Origin: Chionoecetes opilio
Lineage: Eukaryota; Arthropoda; Malacostraca; Decapoda; Majidae
NCBI GenBank assembly: GCA_016584305.1
Contig: JACEEZ010020905.1
Coordinates: 62,001 to 126,000 of the forward strand
DNA length: 64,000 nucleotides
Direction: 5' to 3'
Positions 53,705 through 63,510 of this stretch are shown here, piece by piece. Under the pieces are notes generated by a model that was given only the letters and a program-made list of their open reading frames with translations, was not told the DNA's origin and did no database searches. The stretch's first letter is position 1. Each line of letters starts with the position of its first letter. Position numbers and translations under genes: made by a program.

Positions 53705-56650
53705 GGTGGTTGTGGTAGAGTGACATGTCGAGTTGACGGAATAAAGGAGCTGCCAGGACGCTAGCTAAGTTTTTGGGAGGAAGATCTGGGATAGTCAGGG
53801 CAACCAACGGGGAAATATCCAGCCAGGATGGAACCGGGGAGTGTGGGCTGATGGGCTGAGTAGGAGGTGGTGGCAGGTTCAGCACAGAGTGGGCCAGCAG
53901 TGCACGGACCAGTAGGGGCTGACGGGCTCCAGGAAGCCAGACTGGAGTGTGAGGATCCACACCGGAGTTGGCATAGAGAGTGGCGAGGGGGTGGGATGGT
54001 GGCAGGGACATGATGTGGTGGTACTGGCTACATAGGATCTCCCTCCTGTGTACCTGCAACGGGGGGATACCGCTCTCTGCGTGTAGGGCGATGACAGATG
54101 AGGACCTCATTGCCCCCATGGAGATCCTCAGGGCCGCATTTTGCAGGACGTCCAGTTTCCTGAGGGTGGAAAGGGCTGCTGAGCCATAAATGTAGCTGCC
54201 ATAGGACACCTTAGATCTGATGGCCGCCTGGTAGTAGTGCAAAAGGAGGTCACGACTGGCCCCCCAGCGGACACCAGCCACCCGCTTCATGATGTTGAGG
54301 CGCCTGTTGCAGGTGGTACGGAGGTACTCAATATGATGAGACCAGGTCAGGCGGGGACCATCCAGCCGCATACCGAGGAAGGTGTGGGACCTAGTGTAAG
54401 GCACCGGGGAGCCACTAAGGGTGACAGTGGGTGGAGAGCGGACAGGCATGAGGGTGAAGCACATAAGGGAGCTTTTGGGAGCATTAATTGAGAGACCCCA
54501 TGTCCTCACCCAGTCAGTTAGTGTATCAGCTGCCTCCTGCAAGCATAGCTGTGCCTGGGCCTGAGTGTCGGCTCTGCTGATGATGGTAATGTCGTCTGCA
54601 TATATAAGAAGGTGAGAGTGGGGAGGAATGTGGAGGTCTGAGAGGAGGACATTGAACAGCAAAGGGCTGAGGATGGAACCCTGCGGCACTCCTCTCTGCA
54701 TTGGACGGGAGGGAGAGGTGGAGGCACCAACCGCAACCTGAAAAGACAGGCCTGACAAGACTGACCGGAGCCAGGCGAGGGTGGGCCCTGTGATTCCCAT
54801 GGAAGCCAACTTACGGAGGATGCCTTCGTGGGACGCAGAGTCAAATGCTCCCTCTAGATCTACAAAGAGGGAGGTCATGACCTCCCTACCCCGGTAAGTG
54901 TCACAGATGTGATACTCCAGCTGCGCCAGGACATCTAGGGTGCTCCTGCGGGGCCTGAAGCCACACTGCACCTCTCTCAGGAGATGGCCATCCTCCAGCC
55001 ACCAGGATAGGCGAGTGGCCACCAGTCGCTCCAGGAGCTTACCCACGCAGGAGAGGAGAGCGATAGGGCGGTATGTGGACGGGAGTGTGGGGTCCTTCCC
55101 GGGTTTGGGTATAGGTAGCAGGGTGGAGGATTTCCAGTACGTAGGAAAGACGACCCGGAGCCAACTGGTGTTGAAGAGGGAGAGTGCCGTAGACTTCAAG
55201 GGAGGTGTCATGTGAAGCAGGAACTCATACGGCACGTTATCCCGGCCCGCAGTTTTCCCCGGTCTTAAGGTGGACAAAGCCCGGTCCATCTCATCAGTCG
55301 TGAAAGGACTGGCGAGTGCCGAGATGCCAGGGCAGGCAACAGCAGTATTTATCGCCGCATTGATGTTAAGGGATGACGCGAGAGGACACCGGAGACCAAT
55401 CTTGTCCTGGTAGTGTGCAGCAAGCAATGCAGCCTTCTGCGGGTCATCTAGGAGGGGGTTGGCACCATCCTTCAGGGGCAGTGAGAGGCGTTGTTTTTTG
55501 CCCTCTATGGAGTGGAAAAAATCCCACGTACGCTTTGTGGAGGAGGATGGAGAGAGGGAAGCGCAGTGGGAGCCCCACGCCTTCCTCTGGGCAAGGAGGA
55601 TGGTCCTGGCACACATGGCATCGAGTCTATGATATTGAACCCCAAGCTGTAGTGTGGGCTTTCGACGCCATAGGTTCCATGCCCTCCTACGGGCCTTGAC
55701 TGCCTGGGCGCAGTCGTCGTTCCACCAAGATTTGCCCGGACGGCGAGGGGCGCGACGCGTCGAGAGATGGAAGGCAGCCTTTCCCGCGTCCTCCAGGAAT
55801 GTGGAAAGGGAGGCAGCGGCGTCCTCCAGGGGAAGGGAGGAGAGATCCGGTGGGTCGTGGAGTGCCGCCTCGAAGAGGGGCCAGCCGGAAGGCGCGAGTT
55901 TCCAGCAAGGCAGGCAACCGGGGTGAGGCCTGGCAGTGACGGCAGGGAAGGAGGCGAGGAGGGGAAGGTGGTCACTCCCCATGTAAGGGCCAGTGGTGAC
56001 GGTCATGGCACTGAAGGCTGGGTCCCCAAGGAATAGGTCCAATACAGAAGTAGCACCCGTGTGGGGATGGTAACGGGTAGGCAGACCCGGGGGTGAAAGA
56101 AGGGACAGGCGAGGCGAGTCAAGGATGAGCTGAAAGAGCGCCCTCCCGGAGGTGTTGGTGAGGTGGAGAGGGAGGTCAGGTTCCCAGCACCTGTGATGGG
56201 CATTGAAGTCACCCATGATGACAACAGACGGAGGAAGGAGGGACAAGTAGTGGAGCAGTTCCCGGTATGTGGCACAATCAGCGTTATAGCAGACCGCTAC
56301 GGATAACCCACCCTGTTGCGTAGCAACCCTGGCTGCGACCACTTCGAGGTGGCCGTGCTGCCACTGTGGGAGGGCAAGGGGGAATGGTCAAGGGAGTCGT
56401 GAATTGCAAGGAGGACGCCACCTCCACGCGCCTGGGGTCTGTCCTTCCGGATGATGTTGTAGCCGGTTAGGTTGAGGGAGAGGTGGAGGGAGAGCCACGT
56501 CTCACACAACCCTACCACCGCAGGTAAAGTTTCCCCCAAGTAGATCTTGAACTCGGGGGTCTTCCTGAGCAGGGAACGGGCATTCCACAGGAGAAGGGAG
56601 AGGCCTAGCACTGGAGGAAAACGTTGAGGACGGAGGAGAGTGCTGGCCAA
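53691..56650 (-). pseudogene. I-type LINE ORF2: endonuclease and reverse transcriptase
   Basis: 56,297-56,650 gives the start of an APE-type endonuclease (LLLWNARSL, VGLCETWL). A one-base shift near 56,380 leads into an 883-codon frame. This holds endonuclease motifs GDFNAHH (residues 44-50) and SDHLP (123-127), then RT motifs STYRPIALLSCVGKLLE, CGFRPRRST, LFVDLEGAFDS, GVPQGSILSPLLFNV and IYADDITII (YADD 581-584, 54,591-54,602). All RT catalytic residues are present. The frame stops at 53,691, just before RNase H. One of the cleanest coding stretches in the window. Confidence 0.9.
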
Positions 56651-58212
56651 AGACTGGCTAGTATGGCAGGGACTGACGAGCCCTGATGGTAAAGGTGGTA
56701 AGCTTCCATGAGAAGGGTGAAAATCTGCTGCATGACGTTGTGTCTTGTTGTGGACGGAACAGGATGCGGAGGGGGTCGCAATTGAGGCGTGTTGGGCGGT
56801 GGGGGTGGCCCAGGAAGGCGTTGGGGCCGAGAAGCAGCACGGGGGGCAGAGGAGGCAGGCACGGCACCGTCCCGAGAAAGGAAGGACGGCGGGTGGTGGA
56901 CGTCCGCCTCTGTCGTGAAGTGGGTGGGGTCCCCAGGGGAGGCAGGAGAATATGAACCCCCAGCAGGCGCCATGGGTGCAGCCGGCTGGCGGGGCGATCG
57001 TACATAGCGTCTGGGTCTCGGGGAACGGGCCGCGAGGAAAGGAGGAGAAGGGGGAAGAGGGTCCCGGGGAGGGTCATCATCCTCCGTTAGGTCCTGTAAT
57101 ACAGTGTACCTGTTCCCCGTGGCAACAGAGGAATAAGCGACATCGGGGTGGACGGCTCTGGGTGGCGATGCAGCCATAGGGGATGGCATAGTGGGAGGTC
57201 GTGATGGAGGAGGTGGCCGGAATTTCGGGAGTGGGAGGAGCCGCAGACGACTGTTGATGTCAGGAAGGGGCATCCCTTCCTGGACCAGCCTGCCGTACAG
57301 TTGTTGGGCCTCCTGGTTGAAAGGGCAGTAGGCAGACCTGGGGCCATGATGCCCCCCACACTGAAAACAGCGGAAAGGCCTGTCACAGGCAACTTCCGCC
57401 CCCTGGCTCGGGTGGGGGCCGCTGCAGCGGCCGCAGCGCACGGAAGATCGGCAGGTGTTGATGGAGTGGCCGACCTTTAGACAGGCAGGGCAATGGAGGA
57501 TCGGGAGCAGGTAGGGATGTGGCCAGAACACCAGCTGGCCGATGCACACCCTTGATGGTAAGGAACCCGTCACCTTGAGACGGATCCACCTACCCGTGGT
57601 GGAGCGGGGCAGGCTTCGGGGGGGGATCCACGAGACCTCCTCGATGTCACTGCCGTCCAGGGCCCTCAGGGTACTGCGGATCTCCTCAAGATCCTTAATT
57701 TCCTCAGAGAGGGGACCCACCTTCCCATACTACGCCAGGGCACCGGCCCTCTCGGCACGGCGGCAAGTAACCTGCCAGTCCCCTAGGGTGAAGGTGACGT
57801 CCTGTAGGATGGGCACCTTGGGGATAACACTCTCCCACAGCGCCACCACCAAGGCTGATCCATTACCTAGGGAGCGGGTCTCCCCCTCAATGATGTACTT
57901 GCCCAACGGGCTGGTATGAAGTGCATGAGAGACCCGGCCGGGGTGAGAGAAAACACGGGCGCCATTACAGGCCCGGAGCAGGAAAGTAACCTTAGTTTGT
58001 GTGTCCGGGGGATGCTGCGGCTCCAGGGGCAGCTGCAGTGGATCCTGGGGCAGCTGCTGCTGGACCCGGGGCTGCTGCTGTTGTTCCTGAGTGTTGCGGG
58101 GGGCTTTCTGGGCTTCCCTGGGCGGGGAGGGCGGGCCGCGCTTGTTGGAGAGAGCAGGGAATTCCGGGTCTACGTCCATGTCGCCCCGATACCCAGGCAA
58201 AGACCCAGGCAT
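56605..58212 (-). pseudogene. I-type LINE ORF1 (gag-like, three zinc knuckles), one in-frame stop
   Basis: From ATG at 58,212 the frame runs to 56,605, with a single TAG at 57,730-57,732 and no frameshift. N-terminal Gln/Pro-rich lead, a central RNA-binding-like region, then knuckles CPACLKVGHSINTC, CGRCSGPHPSQGAEVAC and CFQCGGHHGPRSAYC (about 57,320-57,495), and a Pro-rich tail. Typical nucleic-acid-binding ORF1p of I/Jockey LINEs. It overlaps the start of the endonuclease frame by about 45 bases. Confidence 0.85.
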
Positions 58213-58396
58213 GGCGGCGGCCAAGGCCGCTGAAGGACGGCAGGACCAGGAAACACAGTGGACGGGGAGAAGGCACTAAACCTAATGTTTAATGAGCCGA
58301 CAGGGGGCGCGCGCACCCCAACCCAACCGGTGCCGGTGAAATGTCTAGTCCACAGAGCAGCACGTCCTAACCCGACGGGGGGTCCACGACTAGTCC
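58213..58396 (-). other. 5' UTR of the I-type LINE
   Basis: GC-rich and begins next to the target duplication; LINE internal promoters usually lie here. No clear promoter motif identified. Confidence 0.5.
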
Positions 58397-58515
58397 ATAA
58401 AGCAGATATTCAAGGAAAAACCAACAGAAGAATTTCCTGTTTACAAAATTTGATCTTGGAAGCTTAGCTTAAGTTGTTTTGGGGGAGTCACCCAGGTTCT
58501 ATGATGGGGCTATGG
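58397..58515 (+). repeat. Tail, left arm (second part), and LINE 3' end at the centre
   Basis: Continues the tail (TTCCTGTTTACAAAATTTGA), then about 60 bases of the LINE 3' end seen at 33,255 (GGGGAGTCACCCAG). Breaks at about 58,515. Confidence 0.6.
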
Positions 58516-58989
58516 GGGGGACCCCTTTTCAGAGCCGGAAAATCGTGGGGGAAAATAGTCGATTAAAATGGAAAAGTGGGCAAGGTGTGTGTAGTGGTGA
58601 CAGGATGGATGAAACCGTGGGCATTTGATGCGGGAATGGAACGGTTGAGTAGCTAAACACAAAATGTTGGAGTAGTGGTAGGAGAGGTCGGAGTGAAGAA
58701 GGGGCGAGAGATGAAGACGGGATGGAGAGGAGTAAACCCGCTGGGGTTGGTGCTGGGGGAGGGGTACAGTCGGGGGTTGAAGTGTAAAAGAATTCTTGGA
58801 GAAATCTTGGAAGCACGTAGAGGGCATGAGGGGGGGGCCCCCCAGTATGGGGACCCCGTATGAATGTGATGCAGAGAGAGGGAAGGGGGGGAAAAAAAAA
58901 TCCCCAGTTTGCTTTCCCCCTTTTGCTTCTCTCCCAAAAATTACATTTTGGAGAACCCGGACCAACTTCACTGACAGCACTCGGGTGCT
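58516..58989 (+). pseudogene. LINE 3' fragment, right arm
   Basis: Reverse complement of about 33,257-33,790 (C-terminal RT and 3' UTR), with many indels and G-run expansions. With the previous feature it forms an asymmetric inversion centre. Confidence 0.65.
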
Positions 58990-59454
58990 CCCAAATCAAG
59001 ACAAGATCAGCACTCAAAAACAAGCCTTAAAAAGGAATTCTCTACTGTTGTGTATCCCTTTAATATCTGCTTTATATAATGGGTGTGATATATTGCATGG
59101 TTACCAATACTACTGCGGCTCGGGGAAACCATTTATGGGGTTGATAAAGGGGGCAAGGGAAAAAAGGGGGATAAAGGAGGAAAAATAGGGCGGGGGGGGC
59201 GGCCGCTGTTTGGGGAGGAATAATGGGGGAATATTTACCCCAAAATATTTGGGATATATTGCCCCGGGGTGGTTGGTTTTAAATGTTCCCCCGGGGTGTG
59301 TGATGCTATAATTCGTAAAATTTTGGGGGCTGGCGACATTATTGCAGCTGGCGACTAAAGTGTTATCTACGGTAAAGGTACGGCGGCGCCAAAATCCAGA
59401 CTGGCGCAAAGTTGTGGATTTATTACACTGGCCATAGTCGGCGTCCAGTCAGTT
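58990..59454 (-). repeat. Conserved tail, right arm
   Basis: Inverse of 20,479-20,920. The part before about 59,330 shows unusual G/C-run changes; the part next to the array is clean. Confidence 0.7.
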
Positions 59455-59699
59455 CGTACACAAGTTGTTTCGTACACCAGTAGATTCGTACACCAAAAAG
59501 TCGTTTCGTACACCAGCAGATTCGTATACCAAAAAGTTGTTTCGTACACCAGCAGATTCGTATACCAAAAAGTCGTTTCGTACACCAGCAGATTCGTATA
59601 CCAAAAAGTTGTTTCGTACACCAGCAGATTCGTATACCAAAAAGTCGTTTCGTACACCAGCAGATTCGTATACCAAAAAGTTGTTTCGTACACCAAAAA
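59455..59699 (-). repeat. TACGAA compound minisatellite, array E1
   Basis: Very regular alternation of the two modules (36-base period) in inverse orientation, the most homogeneous array of the window. Confidence 0.95.
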
Positions 59700-60189
59700 G
59701 TGGTAAATTTTTACGTCAGCACCAAACTTCCCTACACAATTGGGAGCATGGGTTTTGTTTCCCTTATTGTATTCTAAGAGACATTTTCTCCTTGAGCTTT
59801 CCGTCGCAAATCAATAGTTTCGGAGATATAGAACATTTTAGGTGGGAGGAAGAATACGTCTCCTTTGTTTTACAAAATGCCTCCCTCTTCCTCTTCTTGT
59901 GACCTGCATCGCTTTTGTTTCGGAGGCGCACCCGTGGCTACGTAACATAACCTAACATAACCTAACCTAACCTTACCTAACCTTACCTTACCTTACCTTA
60001 CCTAACCTAACCTTTAACCATTTTGTAAACAAGGAGACGTATTCCTCCTCTCACCTAAAATGTTCAATATCTCCGAAACTATTGATTATCGACGGAAAGC
60101 TCAACGAGAAAATGTCTCTTAGAATACAATAAGGTAAACAAAAACCATGCTCCCTATTGTGTAGGGAAGTTTGGTGCTGTCGTAAAATA
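59700..60189. repeat. Foldback with CCTAA core, copy E
   Basis: Inverted arms (CACCAAACTTCCCTACACAA and its inverse) around AACCTAACC/CCTTACC repeats at 59,940-60,015. Same position between arrays as in copy C. Confidence 0.87.
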
Positions 60190-60410
60190 ATACCCAAAAA
60201 GTCGTTTCGTACACCAAAAAGTGTTTCGTACACCAAAAAGTCGTTTCGTACACCAGTAGATTCGTACACCAAAAAGTGTTTCGTGCACCAGTAGATTCGT
60301 ACACCAAAAAGTTGTTTCGTACACCAGTAGTATACCAAAAAAATCTGGTATACCAAAACGAAGTTTCGTACACCAAAAAGTTGTTAAGTTGTCTACATGA
60401 AACCATAGTC
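60190..60410 (-). repeat. TACGAA compound minisatellite, array E2
   Basis: Degenerate modules between the foldback and the head. Confidence 0.9.
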
Positions 60411-61105
60411 GTTTCGTACACTCAGCTCAGAGTTGAACTTGACTACTAGTGCTACGAAACGACACCAGGTATGTACGAAAATACTCAAATTCAGTGTACG
60501 AAACAACTCGCAAAACCTGGGTACGAAACCACTTGTGTACGAAACTCCCTGTCACCCCATAGTCGCAGCGGCCTAAGCTGGCGGTGGGTGGCGGCGCCTG
60601 GGGCCTCAGCGGTGCAACAGTTACCTTACCGTTGTACCAAGACGTGGCGATCTCTCTTGGCCAAAATGGACGAGGACTGCGCGGTCATTTTCTGAGACAC
60701 TGACAATGTTTTCCTTGACCTAAAATTGTTGCTTTTTCAGATGGAGATATTTTTATTTTTTCGGAAACCTGTTAAAAAGTTTTAAATATTATTATTTGCA
60801 TCCGCCAATCCTGTGGTCGCCGTGTCCACTGATAACAATGTGTCTCCATCAGACAAAACACTAAAGCTTGTCCAGGAATAATAGTCAGTGTCTCAGAAAC
60901 CAGGGAAGTGACGGAAGGGTACCAAAACAAGTGTGCCCCGCCCCGCCCCGCATTGCCCAGCCGCCGAGTGGTCCGCCCCGCCCCGAGGATTAGTACCCTA
61001 ATCTCACCTTTACGGATGGGCTCTGGGATATACATAATGGACGAGAACTGCGTGCTCGCTACCTCCGTTACCACTTAGGTTTTCTATATTCTTATAGCCT
61101 CTTTT
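60411..61105 (-). mobile_element. Head of the minisatellite-bearing element, right arm
   Basis: Inverse of 46,900-47,600 and 28,060-28,435; tRNA-like TTGTACCAAGACG on the plus strand (60,635-60,650). Confidence 0.6.
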
Positions 61106-61139
61106 TAAAACTCCCTAATGACTCCGCACTAACTACCCC

Positions 61140-61400
61140 ATGACTGAGTCCATTCCAATCATGAGTTTTGATGTTTTGAATTAATCTGTTAAACGTTTCT
61201 GTCGCAAATTATTTATTTTTTTTCCTTCCAAAAATAAAAATAAAATACAAATAATTAATTGAACCTAACCGAACCTTGACCTAAAAAAAAAAAAAAAAAA
61301 AAAAATTGCGGCAAACGGTTAAGATATTTATTTGATTCAAAACACGTCAAAACTCAACAGAAAAAAAATAGTTTTGTCCACCAAAGGAAATTCGGTGTTC
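61140..61400. repeat. A/T-rich foldback
   Basis: AAACGTTTCTGTCGCAAATT is answered by AATTGCGGCAAACGGTT across an A-run and AACCTAACCGAACC; outer arms GTTTTGATGTTTTGAATTAA and TTGATTCAAAACACGTCAAA. Related words at 37,945-38,100, 40,480-40,545 and 46,610-46,860. Confidence 0.7.
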
Positions 61401-62041
61401 ATCTGGAATAATACCATAATGTGGTCTAATCCCGGGACAAATCCCTATTTACAGCCTGCCCTGTACGTGATGGAAATATAGGAATAAACCTAAAGTGGCG
61501 TAACAACCTACTGGCCTGGCTGGACACCCCCCCCTCCGTTACCCCATCTATAGCGTAAGTCAAGGCTGTTTCTAAACTCATCCTAACCTGGCGTATTAAC
61601 CTCCTAGCCTTGGAATGAATCCTAAACCTAAATGTTAGCCTAACCCAAACCTCCACGTGCACTTATTCTTTTTGTTCTTGTGTTGTGGCGAGGTGCAGGC
61701 CTTGGTCCTGGCCGTGTGAGGACGGGGCTGTGTTGTCCATGAGGAATGATGAGGGAGCCAGGGAGGAGGAGGGAGAGGAGGCCTTGCCAAGTGTGGTGTG
61801 AGTGAGGCAGGAAGCAGGGTGTGGGCCCCGCAGGCAGGAGTAGAGTGTCAGGGCAGCGCGTGGCTCTCTGTGTCCTGACTGTCACCACTGTTGCAGGTGC
61901 TGAGGTCACATTCCAAGCCGGCTGTTCCGCCCGGCACTGACCCGGCTCGCTCCGGCATCCCCGAGGGTTCCCGCAGGACCGGCCGTCGCGTGTACTGAAG
62001 GGAGTCTTGCTGCGGTGGAGGCCGTGGGGCCGGGCAGCAGC
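61401..62041 (+). other. Upstream flank and leader of 7-finger gene
   Basis: Shared with 15,418-16,060 and 45,967-46,600. GC-rich near the gene, with uninterrupted CACTGTTGCAGGTGCTGAGG at the site occupied by the hAT element in the 26-kb copy. Probably promoter and 5' UTR. Confidence 0.5.
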
Positions 62042-62731
62042 ATGAGTGGCCGGGAGCAGCAGGATCAGTCTGCCTCAGGTGTGGGGAGGCACAGGGGTGA
62101 TGGCAAGAATCACCTGGAGGCAGGCAGCTCAGGCCACAAGGCACACAGTGAGCTGAAGTGCCAGCAGTGTGACAAAACATTCAAATGGAAGAGTCTGCTT
62201 GAGGCACATTCCTTGACGCACAGTGGTGTTAAGAATTATGAATGTTTAGAGTGTGGGAAAAGATTTACTACAAAGAGTAACCTCACCAAACACACCCTGA
62301 CACACAGTGGTGTTAAAAATTATGAATGTTTAGAGTGTGGGAAAATGTTCACTCTAAAGAGTTCCCTAACCAGACACACCCTGACACACAGGGGTGTTAA
62401 GAATTATGAATGTTTAGAGTGTGGGAAAAGATTTGCTAGAAAGAGTGAATTCGCCACACACACCCAGACACACAGTGGTGTTAAGAATCATGAATGCCTG
62501 GAGTGTGGGAAAAGGTATTATACCATTTCTGATCTCAACAAACATACCCTGACACACAGTGGTGTTAAGAATCATGAATGCCTGGAGTGTGGGAAAAGGT
62601 TTTATACCACTTATGAACTCAACAGACACACCTTTAGACACACTGGCTTGCGGGAGTTCAAGTGTGATATTTGTAGCAAGTGTTTCAAGACAAAGAAGGA
62701 TATTGCCCAGCACATGAAGATCCACTTTTGA
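62042..62731 (+). CDS. C2H2 zinc-finger protein, 7 fingers
   Basis: A 229-residue frame from ATG at 62,042, the same length as the 25,955-26,644 gene. Lead MSGREQQDQSASGVGRHRGD, first finger LKCQQCDKTFKWKSLLEAH, then ECLECGKRF/MF/RY fingers with SGVKN linkers (one RGVKN) and final FKCDICSKCF...MKIHF. Finger contact residues differ from the paralogue (TTKSNLTK, TLKSSLTR, ARKSEFAT, TISDLNK), while framework and both ends are nearly identical. Predicted nuclear DNA-binding protein; no effector domain seen. Confidence 0.87.
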   Translation: MSGREQQDQSASGVGRHRGDGKNHLEAGSSGHKAHSELKCQQCDKTFKWKSLLEAHSLTHSGVKNYECLECGKRFTTKSNLTKHTLTHSGVKNYECLECGKMFTLKSSLTRHTLTHRGVKNYECLECGKRFARKSEFATHTQTHSGVKNHECLECGKRYYTISDLNKHTLTHSGVKNHECLECGKRFYTTYELNRHTFRHTGLREFKCDICSKCFKTKKDIAQHMKIHF

Positions 62732-62814
62732 GGTGGAGTGTTGTGTGGACAAGTGTGGTTGTACCCGTGCCTGTGGGAGTGTGTCCTGTGTGGCAATGGG
62801 CTGATTTTGTAAAC

Positions 62815-63440
62815 ATTGACTAGGGAGAGTCTAATGTTGGTTTATGATCTTATAATGTTGGTGTTCTGTTGATCCACGGCTAAGACCACTCTGTACCTGG
62901 GTTGGCAGCCTGAACCAGGGAGATATTTTGTTGGGGAGGCGAGAGCGGCGGAGGCATTTGTCCCCGCGCAGTTCTAATTGCCCAGAACAACAACACACCA
63001 TGCCATATATCACCTATTATCTTCATTTATTCACTGTTTTACCCACATTTTCCCTGATCTTCCTAGCTCTCCCCACTATCGGGAGTCAAGATTCACACCC
63101 TAGCACGCCTCCCGGGAAAGGGTCCACACAAAAGACAGACGTTGCCATGGAAAAGGCAGCCAATACATGCCTTGAAACCCATGACTCCATCCAGCCTCCT
63201 TTTAAAGCTCCCTAATGACTCACCACTAACTACCTGTCTACTGAGTCCATGCCAATCATTTACCACCCTATTTGTGAACCAGTTTTTCCCTATTTCTTTT
63301 TTAAATCGCTTTTGCAGCTTGAATCCGTGACTTCTTGTTCTACCCTGGTTAAAGACGTGAAATAAAATATAGTATATAGGAAAAACAAATAGAATAAGTA
63401 AGAAAAAAACCGTACATTGTATACAAACTTTATACAAAAA
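62815..63440 (-). pseudogene. LINE 3' end with RT C-terminus, copy d
   Basis: Minus-strand 63,093-63,340 reads GRTRSHGFKLQKRFKKEIGK, NWFTNRVVNDWHGLSRQVV, GSFKRRLDGVMG, the conserved terminus of CR1-like reverse transcriptases, followed (toward 62,815) by its 3' UTR. It faces the zinc-finger gene tail to tail. The best-preserved of the copies. Confidence 0.75.
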
Positions 63441-63510
63441 ACCTTGTCAGCAATAATTACACTAAGGATCAAAATTAGTTTGTATGTTGAGATTGTAAAC
63501 TTTGGAGAGT

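Larger units (their letters stand above)
48481..58396 (-). mobile_element. I-type LINE with 14-bp target duplication, containing nested insertions
   Basis: The direct repeat ATAAAGCAGATATT at 48,467-48,480 and 58,397-58,410 flanks the element exactly, and the unbroken site exists at about 20,880-20,895. The 3' end, on the left, finishes in a (CAA)n-like tail (TTTTTTGTTGTTGTTG on the plus strand). Coding order on the minus strand is gag-like ORF1, then endonuclease, RT, RNase H and a C-terminal zinc-knuckle region. The RNase H domain plus CCHC gag places it in the I/Jockey superfamily. Its 3' third is split by a Mutator-like element and another LINE. Without these it would be about 5.6 kb, a normal full length. 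Confidence 0.9.
44241..63510. repeat. Giant inverted duplication centred near 58.5 kb
   Basis: Left to right, 44,241-58,515 repeats in reverse order and orientation in 58,516-63,510: shared LINE flank, LINE 3' end, zinc-finger gene, GC-rich leader, A/T foldback, tRNA-like head, TACGAA array, tail, and the 3' end of a LINE at the centre. Without the 9.9-kb LINE insertion the left arm is about 4.3 kb; the right arm is about 5.0 kb and has an extra TTAGG foldback. The left arm has many more small indels. It may be a real inverted segmental duplication or an artefact. Confidence 0.8.

Noticed and set aside
53980..58292. Many plus-strand frames opposite the I-type LINE
   Set aside because: GC-rich antisense shadows of ORF1 and ORF2.
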